Assembly (NCBI GenBank): GCA_045656145.1
Contig: JAZOQP010000045.1
Location: forward strand, 1-15,485
Reading direction: 5' to 3'
Origin: SIG565 sp045656145
GTDB lineage: Bacteria > Bacillota > Clostridia > Oscillospirales > Acutalibacteraceae
DNA length: 15,485 nt
The position numbers and the translations under genes were made by a program. The notes beneath the pieces are model-generated. The model saw only the letters and a list, made by a program, of their open reading frames with translations. It was not told where the DNA came from and searched no databases. Positions 1-6,298 of the stretch are shown here, piece after piece. Each line of letters begins with the position of its first letter. Position 1 is the first letter of the stretch.

Positions 1-73
1 TTTCTTCCTTTGTCATTTCCTTTCGCAACCGTTTTGAAAATGGAATGAGGTTTTTATCATACTTGTAAATCAT
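1..73 (-). CDS. DUF559 (Vsr-like) endonuclease domain protein, N-terminal fragment
   Basis: Only the first 24 codons are inside the window; the gene continues off the left edge on the minus strand. Translation from the ATG at 73 begins MIYKYDKNLIPFSKRLRKEM and continues TKEE. A start of the form (Y)xKNL..FSKxLRKxMTxEE is typical of DUF559 proteins (PF04480), small (about 110-130 residue) PD-(D/E)XK nuclease-fold proteins related to the Vsr mismatch endonuclease. The catalytic part is not visible, so activity cannot be judged. A purine-rich AGGAGAGGA at 93-85 (minus sense), about 11 bases before the ATG, is the likely ribosome binding site and lies in the edge of the palindromic repeat upstream. 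The family call rests on this short N-terminus only and is therefore moderate. Confidence 0.62.
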   Translation of the reverse strand, partial: MIYKYDKNLIPFSKRLRKEMTKEE

Positions 74-84
74 AGTGTAATCAG

Positions 85-135
85 TCCTCTCCTCATCCAC
101 CGCAAGCGGTCCCCCTTCCCCGCTGGGGAAGGCTA
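85..135 (-). repeat. Palindromic intergenic repeat (two-hairpin element)
   Basis: Two inverted repeats lie side by side between the beta-propeller gene and the DUF559 gene. One is CCTTCCCC (114-121), loop GCT, GGGGAAGG (125-132). The other is ACCG (99-102), loop CAAG, CGGT (107-110). It is much more GC-rich than its surroundings. Read on the minus strand it has the form TAGCCTTCCCC...GGGGAAGG...ACCGC..GCGGT..GGATGAGG, which I recall as an interspersed intergenic palindrome of gut Clostridia. No second copy is seen in this window, so the repeat status is recollection. There is no U-tract on either side, so it does not look like an ordinary terminator, although it sits just past a stop codon. 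Confidence 0.6.
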
Positions 136-1590
136 ATTAAATTTAAAGGAGTAAAGGTCTGTATCGCGAAGATTGAATTTAAGGCGAACAGGTTTGCCCT
201 CTAAATCCTTTAAATCCTTTTCGAATTTAACAATTCTCTTAACGCTATCGCCGAAAATTCTAATGCTCTTATATCCATCAATTTCTTTGCCTTCTTCATC
301 GCAAACGGTAACGGTTACATCGCCGAATGCCGAGGAAGAGAAGTTGATTTCGAGTTCGTTACCTTCGAATGTAAAGGGTTTAGTTAGAATTTCACCGCCG
401 CGGAATTTAGCATACCAAGAAATAAAACCGTCAAGTCGGGTTGTATAGCGGTAGAAGTCAATCGCTTTAATGCGGTAGTTTTCGGGCATAATGAAGGAAA
501 GTTCGTTGGGCGCGCCCTCGGTGTCGCTTTCGGTTTCGGTAAGACCGTAAACCGGGAAGCAGTTACCATACCACCAGTTTTCTCTGGCTTCAATACCGGG
601 GGTTAAATAAGCCTCATCCCATTTGTTGAAGTTGTAGCCATCACGCGAGGTAATAAGCGCGAGATCGGTAAGGGCGGTGCCCTCTCTGCCCCATTTTTCA
701 GTCATATACTTATGCCTTTCGGGAAGCGGCATCTGCTCAAAGTTTTGAGGATCTTCCCATCTATCAACATAGCGGGTGGGGAAGCCAATAAACATATCCT
801 TTGCGCGATGATATTTTACGATATGGTTGGTGTAGAATTGCATTGGAATATTATCTTCGCCGTAATTAAGCTCGCCGTGAAGCTCGAAATTTACAAAATC
901 CTTAGAGGTAGCAACCCTAACCTCTCTGAAAATAGTGCGCTCTTTCTTAACAACATCAAAATCAATGTCTCCACCATCTGTGCGATGCTCTCCGCGGTAG
1001 TAGATAAAATACTGTTCGGTTTCTTTATCCCAGAACATAATATTATATGAGTCAAATGAACCGGGAATTGGAAGCTTGCATTTTTTCACGAAGTTAATGC
1101 CATCTTCACTTACCCATAAATAGAGCCCGTGTCCCCATTCTTCTTTCGGGGAGCCCATACCAAGAGCTTTAAATTTTTCTTCTTTAGGACAATTCGGGTT
1201 TTCATCATAACAAACAGCCATATTATCTCGGCTCTCGTCGCAGAAAATATTGTTATGGAAAACGCCGTCTCTTTCATATTTATTAATAGGCATTCTCTTA
1301 AATTTCTTTAAATCGCTGCTTTCGGCAAGGCAGAAGCAGGATTTGTTGCCCTGCGCCGAGCCGTCGGGGCGGAAAATATAGTTTTGAGCGCGGTAGTAAA
1401 GACGGTATTTATCGCCAACCTTAATAAGACTTTCATAACCGCAAACGTTGCCCTCCCAATCCTGATCAGCAGTGAGTACAAGCTCTTTCTTTACGGGCTT
1501 GTGCATGCGAACCTCTGAGTTTTCCTTTTTATCAATTAAAAATTCATCCCAGCATAACATTCTCTTTTTACCTAAATTGTAAACACTCAT
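133..1590 (-). CDS. Beta-propeller protein resembling GH32/GH43/GH130-type glycoside hydrolases (putative glycosidase)
   Basis: A 485-residue soluble protein with no signal peptide or membrane segment, so probably cytoplasmic. The first ~370 residues are rich in Trp/Tyr/Asp strand motifs such as GYESLIKVGDKYRLYYR, LYLWVSEDGINF and FIYYRGEH, which recur as in five-bladed propeller glycosidases. The last ~110 residues, after DGFISWYAKFRGGEILTKPF, look like a C-terminal beta-sandwich ending DTDLYSFKFN. It most resembles poorly characterised proteins annotated as hypothetical or glycosyl hydrolase; I cannot assign catalytic acids or a substrate. The start is the ATG at 1590 with AGAGGAGAA 6 bases upstream (1604-1596). 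It appears to be a single-gene transcript with no sugar transporter or regulator beside it. Its TAG stop coincides with the edge of the palindromic repeat. Confidence 0.7.
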   Translation of the reverse strand: MSVYNLGKKRMLCWDEFLIDKKENSEVRMHKPVKKELVLTADQDWEGNVCGYESLIKVGDKYRLYYRAQNYIFRPDGSAQGNKSCFCLAESSDLKKFKRMPINKYERDGVFHNNIFCDESRDNMAVCYDENPNCPKEEKFKALGMGSPKEEWGHGLYLWVSEDGINFVKKCKLPIPGSFDSYNIMFWDKETEQYFIYYRGEHRTDGGDIDFDVVKKERTIFREVRVATSKDFVNFELHGELNYGEDNIPMQFYTNHIVKYHRAKDMFIGFPTRYVDRWEDPQNFEQMPLPERHKYMTEKWGREGTALTDLALITSRDGYNFNKWDEAYLTPGIEARENWWYGNCFPVYGLTETESDTEGAPNELSFIMPENYRIKAIDFYRYTTRLDGFISWYAKFRGGEILTKPFTFEGNELEINFSSSAFGDVTVTVCDEEGKEIDGYKSIRIFGDSVKRIVKFEKDLKDLEGKPVRLKFNLRDTDLYSFKFN

Positions 1591-1617
1591 TATAATTCTC
1601 CTCTTAAAGTAAAATAA

Positions 1618-1632
1618 GGACCAATTTGTTCC
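1618..1632. promoter_or_regulatory. Possible operator: 15-bp near-palindrome at the transcription start
   Basis: GGACCAATTTGTTCC is an inverted repeat around a central base with a single mismatched pair (GGAxCAA-T-TTGxTCC). It begins 6 bases downstream of the predicted -10 of the putative glycosidase gene, so it would cover the transcription start, a usual place for a repressor of a sugar gene. No regulator gene is nearby and the site is seen once, so this is inference from position and symmetry. Confidence 0.35.
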
Positions 1633-1638
1633 AAGTAA

Positions 1639-1666
1639 AGAATAACATATTTAAACTAAAAGTCAA
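1639..1666 (-). promoter_or_regulatory. Predicted sigma-A promoter of the beta-propeller gene
   Basis: On the minus strand, TTGACT (1666-1661) is followed after 16 bases by TATTCT (1644-1639), about 50 bases before the ATG. The -35 is close to consensus and the -10 matches 4 of 6. The -35 abuts the terminator hairpin of the upstream 93-residue gene, giving an independent transcript. Confidence 0.5.
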
Positions 1667-1668
1667 TT

Positions 1669-1708
1669 AAAAAATCCGCCAAAACGTTAATTTTTTGGCG
1701 GATTTTTT
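1669..1708. terminator. Bidirectional Rho-independent terminator
   Basis: AAAAAATCCGCCAAAA (1669-1684) is perfectly complementary to TTTTGGCGGATTTTTT (1693-1708), with an 8-base loop. The A/T runs give a U-tract in either direction. On the minus strand it lies 25 bases past the stop of the 93-residue gene and insulates it from the putative glycosidase gene. Confidence 0.9.
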
Positions 1709-1733
1709 AATGTATTAACTTTTTGTGGTTAAA

Positions 1734-2015
1734 TTAGGCCTTTTTAAGTTCTCTTTCGAGCCAAATTGCGCCTATATCCATAGCCTCATAAAGACCTGTT
1801 TTCTCGCTTGTTTTAATAATGCGATCTTTCATTTTAACTTCGGGGTCGCTTAGCATAAGCAAAACCTTAACCTTATCGGCTAAGGGTAAATCCCCTTCGG
1901 TTTTAGTTGAAAGAATTTCGAGCTTTATAACATATTTTTCACTCATATCGCCATAATAAATCTCATTGCCCTTGCGAACTAAAGGCTTTCCTTTATAGGT
2001 TAAAAAATCAGCCAT
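1734..2015 (-). CDS. Small conserved-looking protein of unknown function (93 aa)
   Basis: A 93-residue soluble protein starting MADFLTYKGKPLVRKGNEIYYG, with a mixed charged composition (several Lys/Glu runs), no Cys, no signal peptide and no membrane helix. The first half looks beta-rich (GKPLVRKGNEIYYGDM, YVIKLEIL) and the second half helical (ADKVKVLLML, EAMDIGAIWLEREL). I do not recognise a named family; single-copy proteins of this kind occur in Clostridia as hypotheticals. A perfect AAGGAGGAAT (2030-2021) 5 bases before the ATG, a consensus promoter and a dedicated terminator show it is a real and probably well-expressed gene. It is divergent from glyQS. Confidence 0.85.
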   Translation of the reverse strand: MADFLTYKGKPLVRKGNEIYYGDMSEKYVIKLEILSTKTEGDLPLADKVKVLLMLSDPEVKMKDRIIKTSEKTGLYEAMDIGAIWLERELKKA

Positions 2016-2054
2016 AACCGATTCCTCCTTGCGTAATTTTTGTTCTACTTTCTA

Positions 2055-2083
2055 AGTATATCCCACAATAATAAATATGTCAA
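2055..2083 (-). promoter_or_regulatory. Sigma-A promoter of the 93-aa gene
   Basis: Minus strand: perfect TTGACA (2083-2078), 17-base spacer, TATACT (2060-2055), 40 bases before the ATG. A strong constitutive-type promoter, divergent from the glyQS promoter about 44 bases away. Confidence 0.8.
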
Positions 2084-2126
2084 GAAGATGAGTTTTACAA
2101 AATTTTCATTTTCCCTCTTGTTTCAC

Positions 2127-2155
2127 TTGACTTTACTGTGATTTTTTTATATTAT
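2127..2155 (+). promoter_or_regulatory. Sigma-A promoter of glyQS
   Basis: TTGACT (2127-2132), 17-base spacer, TATTAT (2150-2155). A second TATAAT at 2156-2161 is too far from this -35 for normal spacing. The leader is only about 30 bases, so there is no room for a T-box; GGAGG at 2177-2181 is the ribosome binding site. Confidence 0.7.
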
Positions 2156-2190
2156 TATAATGTATAAATATCGCTTGGAGGCGCAAAAAA

Positions 2191-3582
2191 ATGGATAACA
2201 AGAAAAAAACAATGGAAACAATAGTTAATCTTGCAAAGGGCAGAGGCTTTGTGTATGCAGGCAGTGAAATTTATGGCGGCCTTGCAAACTCTTGGGACTA
2301 TGGCCCCTTAGGCGTTGAATTAAAGAATAACGTTAAGAAGGCTTGGTGGAAGAAGTTTGTTCAGGAAAGTCCATATAATGTAGGACTTGACAGCGCTATT
2401 ATTATGAACCGTGAAACATGGGTGGCTTCGGGACACTTAGGTGGCTTCTCCGATCCGCTTATGGATTGTAAGGTTTGCAAAACAAGACACAGAGCAGATA
2501 AGCTTATTGAAGATTATGTTTCGGAAAATGGCCTTGATATAAACCCTGCAGGATTTTCGGATGAAGAAATGTATAACTTCATCAAAGAGCACGGCATTGT
2601 TTGCCCCGATTGCGGTTCTTCCGATTTTACCGATATCCGCAAATTCAACCTTATGTTTAAAACCTTCCAGGGTGTAACTGAGGATAGCACCAATACATTA
2701 TACCTCCGTCCTGAAACTGCACAGGGTATATTTGTAAACTTCAAAAATATTCAGAGAACAACCAGAAGAAAGGTTCCTTTCGGTGTAAGCCAGATAGGTA
2801 AATCCTTCCGTAACGAAATCACTCCCGGTAACTTCACATTCCGTACCCGCGAGTTTGAGCAGATGGAGCTTGAGTTCTTCTGTAAGCCCGGTACCGACCT
2901 TGAGTGGTTCGAGTATTGGCGTTCTTTCTGCAGAGATTGGCTTGTAAATCTTGGTATGAACGAAGAAAATCTAAGACTTCGCGACCACGATAAAGATGAG
3001 CTTTCATTCTATTCTAAAGCTACTACCGACTTTGAGTTCCTATTCCCGTTTGGTTGGGGCGAGCTTTGGGGTATTGCCGACCGTACCGATTATGACTTAA
3101 CTCAGCACGCTACACATAGCGGCGAAGATATGTCTTACTTCGATCAGGAAGCAAATGAAAAATATGTTCCTTATGTAATTGAGCCCTCTCTTGGTGCTGA
3201 CCGCGTAACACTTGCATTCCTTTGCGATGCTTACGATGAAGAAACCGATGAAAAGGGAGAAACCAGAACTGTTCTTCGCTTACATCCTGCATTGGCACCC
3301 TTTAAGGCTGCTGTTCTTCCTCTTTCCAAAAAGCTCAGCGAGCAGGCAAGTGAAGTTTATCGCGAGCTTTCTAAATACTTTATGGTTGATTATGATGAGG
3401 CGGGCTCTATTGGTAAGCGTTATCGCAGAGAAGATGAAATCGGCACACCTCTTTGCATTACATACGATTTCGATAGCGAAACCGATGGTTGCGTAACCGT
3501 TCGTAACCGCGATACTATGGAGCAGGAGCGTATCCCGATAACCGAGCTTCGCGCATATATTGAGAAGGTAATTGAGTTTTAA
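2191..3582 (+). CDS. glyQS: Glycine--tRNA ligase, single-chain alpha2 type
   Basis: A 463-residue class II aminoacyl-tRNA synthetase that charges tRNA-Gly in the cytoplasm. It is the single-chain archaeal/eukaryotic-like form used by many Firmicutes rather than the GlyQ+GlyS tetramer. The N-terminus has GRGFVYAGSEIYGGLANSWD with DYGPLG. A zinc-binding-like insertion carries Cys93-x2-Cys96 and Cys138-x2-Cys141. Motif 2 is FRNEI followed by RTREFEQMELEFF (about 206-230), motif 3 is GADRVTLAFL (about 335-345), and an anticodon-binding domain follows (PFKAAVLPLS onward). Length is normal for the family. The ATG at 2191 is supported by GGAGG 9 bases upstream. A Na/Pi cotransporter gene follows after 26 bases without a terminator. 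Confidence 0.97.
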   Translation: MDNKKKTMETIVNLAKGRGFVYAGSEIYGGLANSWDYGPLGVELKNNVKKAWWKKFVQESPYNVGLDSAIIMNRETWVASGHLGGFSDPLMDCKVCKTRHRADKLIEDYVSENGLDINPAGFSDEEMYNFIKEHGIVCPDCGSSDFTDIRKFNLMFKTFQGVTEDSTNTLYLRPETAQGIFVNFKNIQRTTRRKVPFGVSQIGKSFRNEITPGNFTFRTREFEQMELEFFCKPGTDLEWFEYWRSFCRDWLVNLGMNEENLRLRDHDKDELSFYSKATTDFEFLFPFGWGELWGIADRTDYDLTQHATHSGEDMSYFDQEANEKYVPYVIEPSLGADRVTLAFLCDAYDEETDEKGETRTVLRLHPALAPFKAAVLPLSKKLSEQASEVYRELSKYFMVDYDEAGSIGKRYRREDEIGTPLCITYDFDSETDGCVTVRNRDTMEQERIPITELRAYIEKVIEF

Positions 3583-3608
3583 TTTATTTAGGATAAAAGG
3601 AGATAAAT

Positions 3609-5366
3609 ATGGAAATTGTTACTAGCATGGTAATTCCGCTTATTTTGGGACTTACATTCTTCCTTTTTGGTATGAATGTAATGTCGGGCGGTCTTGAAAC
3701 AATGGCAGGCGGCGGCCTTGAAAAAACAATGAAAAAGGTTACAGCAAACGACTTTTTAGGCTTTTTCCTCGGCGCCGGTGTTACGGTTGCAATTCAGTCG
3801 TCCTCGGCATTTACCGTAATGCTTGTTGGCCTTGTAAACTCGGGTCTCCTTAATTTTGATAATACATTTGGACTTATCATGGGCTCAAATGTTGGTACCA
3901 CCCTTACCGCATGGCTTTTAAGCTTGGCGGGAATTGAGGGAAAATGGTATATCGAAATGCTAAACCCAAGCTTTTTTGCACCTGTTCTTGCCTTTATAGG
4001 TATTGCAATGCAGATGTTTTCAAGCAATGAAAAGAAAAAGCAGCTCGGCAATATTTTCATTGGCTTTGCAATTTTAATTTGCGGTATGGACCTTATGAGC
4101 GACTCTATGGTGAGGGTTCGCACCATTCCCGGTTTTGATAGCTTTTTAGCAACACTTAAAAGCCCCATTGCAGCGCTTTTAATTTCCACCGCTTTTACAG
4201 GAGTCATTCAGTCTTCCGCCGCTACCATCGGTATTGTTCAGGCGCTAGCTCTTGCAGGTGGTATTACCTGGGAAATGGCAATTCCGTTAGTTCTTGGCGC
4301 TAATATCGGTACCTGCGTTACCGCATTAATAGGAAGCCTCGGAACAAATAAGGCTGCAAAGCGCGTTGTTGTAATGCATTTCTCGGTAAATGTTTTTGGC
4401 TCCATTTTCTGTATGATATTAATGTATATTATGAAGGCTTTTGGTATTACAATTTTAAGTGCTCCGATTGCTATGGTTGGTGTTGCTATCGTTCATACAT
4501 TATTTAATGCAATTAACACCGTTCTTCTTCTCCCCATAAAGAAACTTCTTATTAAGTTCTGTCAGGTCGTTGTTCCCGATAAAGGAGACGAGAGGGACAA
4601 GCATACAGTATTCCTTGATGAGCGCCTTATTGCTACCCCTGCCATTGCGGTTGGCGAATGCAAAAACAAGGTTGAAGAAATGGCAGAGCTTACCAAGGCT
4701 TCTATTTTAGATGCCATTGGACTTATAGATAATTTCGATGAAGAAAAGGCTTTGAGTGTAAGAGAATCCGAAAACCTTATCGACCGTTATGAAGATAAAC
4801 TCGGCACCTATCTTGTGAAACTTAGCGGTGTTGATTTATCGGATAGCGATTCTCACGAGGTTGGCCGACTTCTCCATACCATTGGCGATTTGGAGCGTAT
4901 TTCCGACCACGCTTTAAATATTGTTGATGCGGCTATTGAAATTAAGGAAAAGAAGATTATCTTCTCTCCTGAGGCCAATGCCGAAATTGCCCGCACTTCA
5001 CAGGCGATTAAGGAAATTATGGATATAACCGTTGATGCATTTGTTACCAATGACAGCGAAAAGGCTCAATTGGTTGAACCGCTTGAACAGGTTATTGATT
5101 TACTTAAATCTACCTTCAAGCGCCGCCATATCGAGCGTTTACAAGAGGGCAAATGCACAATCGAGCTCGGTTTTGTCTTTAATGATTTGCTTTCAAACTA
5201 TGAAAGAATTTCCGACCATTGCTCGAATATTGCGGTTTCCACCATTCAGCGAAATGCACCAAAGCAGGATGCTCATAAGTATTTAAGAGCAATTAAAAAG
5301 GATGAAAACGGAACATTCGCAGCCCTTTATAAAGATTACGAGAAAAAATATTTTGAAAACATTTAA
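3609..5366 (+). CDS. Na+/phosphate cotransporter with C-terminal PhoU domain (NptA/PNaS family)
   Basis: A 585-residue membrane protein expected to bring inorganic phosphate into the cell with sodium. The membrane part (about 1-320) shows the two inverted PNaS repeats: QSSS at 63-66 with GSNVGTT at 92-98, and QSSA at 201-204 with GANIGTC at 230-236. QSS motifs of this kind are the signature of the family. The cytoplasmic part (about 355-565) is PhoU-like, with helical repeats and two ERISDH motifs (DLERISDHALN and NYERISDHCSN) that match PhoU metal-cluster ligands. The length fits the fused form. Ribosome binding site AAAGGAGA lies just upstream of the ATG. It is probably co-transcribed with glyQS, which is functionally unrelated, and ends at a strong hairpin. 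No pho-box could be identified. Confidence 0.93.
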   Translation: MEIVTSMVIPLILGLTFFLFGMNVMSGGLETMAGGGLEKTMKKVTANDFLGFFLGAGVTVAIQSSSAFTVMLVGLVNSGLLNFDNTFGLIMGSNVGTTLTAWLLSLAGIEGKWYIEMLNPSFFAPVLAFIGIAMQMFSSNEKKKQLGNIFIGFAILICGMDLMSDSMVRVRTIPGFDSFLATLKSPIAALLISTAFTGVIQSSAATIGIVQALALAGGITWEMAIPLVLGANIGTCVTALIGSLGTNKAAKRVVVMHFSVNVFGSIFCMILMYIMKAFGITILSAPIAMVGVAIVHTLFNAINTVLLLPIKKLLIKFCQVVVPDKGDERDKHTVFLDERLIATPAIAVGECKNKVEEMAELTKASILDAIGLIDNFDEEKALSVRESENLIDRYEDKLGTYLVKLSGVDLSDSDSHEVGRLLHTIGDLERISDHALNIVDAAIEIKEKKIIFSPEANAEIARTSQAIKEIMDITVDAFVTNDSEKAQLVEPLEQVIDLLKSTFKRRHIERLQEGKCTIELGFVFNDLLSNYERISDHCSNIAVSTIQRNAPKQDAHKYLRAIKKDENGTFAALYKDYEKKYFENI

Positions 5367-5372
5367 TAAAAC

Positions 5373-5404
5373 GGGAGGGCAAACCCCTCCCATTATTATT
5401 TTTT
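5373..5404 (+). terminator. Rho-independent terminator after the Na/Pi cotransporter gene
   Basis: GGGAGGG (5373-5379), loop CAAAC, CCCTCCC (5385-5391), then ATTATTATTTTTT. It begins 6 bases after the stop codon and ends the glyQS transcript before the rpmH promoter. Confidence 0.9.
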
Positions 5405-5414
5405 AAAATAGTTG

Positions 5415-5443
5415 TTGACTTTTTAATACCTTGCGAGTATAAT
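5415..5443 (+). promoter_or_regulatory. Strong sigma-A promoter of the rpmH operon
   Basis: TTGACT (5415-5420), 17-base spacer, perfect TATAAT (5438-5443). It drives rpmH-rnpA-yidD-yidC-jag with a predicted start near 5450, leaving a structured leader of about 68 bases. Confidence 0.88.
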
Positions 5444-5453
5444 CTATACGATA

Positions 5454-5486
5454 GGCTATAAGGGATATTATCCGCCTTAATTAGCC
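5454..5486 (+). promoter_or_regulatory. Long imperfect hairpin at the 5' end of the rpmH mRNA leader
   Basis: GGCTA (5454-5458) pairs with TAGCC (5482-5486), TAAG (5459-5462) with CTTA (5476-5479), and GGAT (5463-5466) with ATCC (5470-5473). The loop is ATT and there are two 2-base bulges on the 3' side. This gives 13 base pairs starting within a few bases of the predicted transcription start, upstream of the GGAGG. It could stabilise the mRNA 5' end or be a binding site for autoregulation; function is inferred only. Confidence 0.5.
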
Positions 5487-5517
5487 GCCAGACATAAATT
5501 CGAAGGAGGAAAGACAA

Positions 5518-5652
5518 ATGAAAAGAACATACCAGCCGAAGAAATTACATCGTAAAAAAGAGCACGGCTTTATGAAGAGAATGGCAACTGCTAACGGCAG
5601 AAAGGTACTTGCCCGCCGCAGAGCAAAGGGCAGAAAGCAGCTCAGCTACTAA
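5518..5652 (+). CDS. rpmH: 50S ribosomal protein L34
   Basis: A 44-residue, very basic protein starting MKRTYQPKKLHRKKEHGF, with GFMKRMAT.NGRKVLARRRAKGRKQLS. This is the highly conserved L34 sequence at full length, a small 23S rRNA-binding protein of the large subunit. The ATG at 5518 has GGAGG 8 bases upstream in AAGGAGGAAAGACAAATG. It is the first gene of the operon. In many bacteria the gene upstream is dnaA; here it is a Na/Pi cotransporter gene. Confidence 0.98.
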   Translation: MKRTYQPKKLHRKKEHGFMKRMATANGRKVLARRRAKGRKQLSY

Positions 5653-5669
5653 TAAAGGCTTTTGGCCGG

Positions 5670-5702
5670 AGCCACCGAGAAAATGGGTGGCTTTACTTTT
5701 TT
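5670..5702 (+). terminator. Hairpin between rpmH and rnpA, probable attenuator
   Basis: AGCCACC (5670-5676) pairs with GGTGGCT (5686-5692), followed by TTACTTTTTT. The stem is 7 bp with an imperfect U-tract. Since rnpA has no obvious promoter of its own, partial termination here would let L34 be made in excess over the RNase P protein from the same promoter. Confidence 0.65.
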
Positions 5703-5727
5703 ATAATCCTATAATGAGGATTTGAAA

Positions 5728-6066
5728 ATGACAGGTAAATTAAAGTTAAACAAACAATTCCGCCGCCTTTATGGCAGGGGTAAAAGTTTCGTGCACCGCG
5801 GCTTTGTAACCTATATTCTCCCAAACAAAAGCGGAGATATTAATTATGGAATAACGGTAAGTAGGAAACTCGGCGGAGCGGTAGAAAGAAACCGCGCAAA
5901 AAGACTTATAACTGCAGCCTTCAGAGAATGTTCTCCAAGGCTAAAATCGGGCTACGATATGGTTTTTGTGGCAAGAAGCGGCATATTTTCTTACAAAAGC
6001 TATGAAATTGCAAAGGCAATGCTTTCGCATTTAATTTCGGCCGGAGCGTGCGAGAAAAATGATTAG
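5728..6066 (+). CDS. rnpA: Ribonuclease P protein component
   Basis: A 112-residue basic protein that binds RNase P RNA and helps it cleave 5' leaders from pre-tRNA. The family signature RNRAKRLITAAFRE is present at about 50-65, preceded by YGITVSRKLGGAVE and followed by YDMVFVARSG. The ATG at 5728 is chosen because GAGGA (5716-5720) lies 7 bases upstream; an in-frame TTG at 5722 would leave almost no spacing. The 3' end overlaps yidD by 8 bases. The RNA partner, rnpB, is about 7 kb downstream in this same window. Confidence 0.96.
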   Translation: MTGKLKLNKQFRRLYGRGKSFVHRGFVTYILPNKSGDINYGITVSRKLGGAVERNRAKRLITAAFRECSPRLKSGYDMVFVARSGIFSYKSYEIAKAMLSHLISAGACEKND

Positions 6067-6298
6067 CAAAGCGCTTTTATTCTTAATAGAGTTTTATAGA
6101 AAACATATTTCTCCGTTAAAACGTCCGTGTTGCCGTTTCACACCCACCTGTTCTCAGTATGCAATCGAAGCCATCACAATCCACGGCGCCATAAAAGGAA
6201 CGGCGCTGAGTATTTGGCGAATAATTCGCTGTAATCCGTTATGCCCGGGGGGATACGACCCCGTGCCAATGAAAAAAGAAAAGAGAAAAATCAGATGA
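6059..6298 (+). CDS. yidD: Membrane protein insertion efficiency factor YidD
   Basis: A 79-residue protein with the hallmark cysteine-rich core RPCCRFTPTCSQYAIEA, then IWRIIRCNPLCPGGYDPVP. The family is membrane-associated through an N-terminal amphipathic stretch (FLIEFYRKHISPLK) and assists YidC-dependent insertion. All the conserved Cys are present. It starts inside the rnpA end (ATG at 6059) with GGAG at 6043-6046, and its stop overlaps the yidC start as ATGA (6295-6298), so translation is probably coupled. Confidence 0.96.
   Translation: MISKALLFLIEFYRKHISPLKRPCCRFTPTCSQYAIEAITIHGAIKGTALSIWRIIRCNPLCPGGYDPVPMKKEKRKIR

Noticed and set aside
712..1050. Plus-strand reading frame of 112 codons inside the putative glycosidase gene
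   Set aside because: No ribosome binding site, low-complexity hydrophobic translation, fully antisense to a well-supported gene.
2156..2190. T-box or other riboswitch upstream of glyQS
   Set aside because: The predicted leader is only about 30 bases, with no specifier stem, no T-box sequence and no terminator hairpin.
5466..5476. DnaA box and origin upstream of rpmH
   Set aside because: TTATCCGCC is only a 7 of 9 match to TTATCCACA, is single, and is explained by the leader hairpin; no AT-rich unwinding region with box clusters is present.
6241..6294. Upstream in-frame ATG for yidC at 6241
   Set aside because: The extra residues overlap the yidD reading frame and are not YidC-like. The ATG at 6295 overlaps the yidD stop as ATGA and begins the expected N-terminus.
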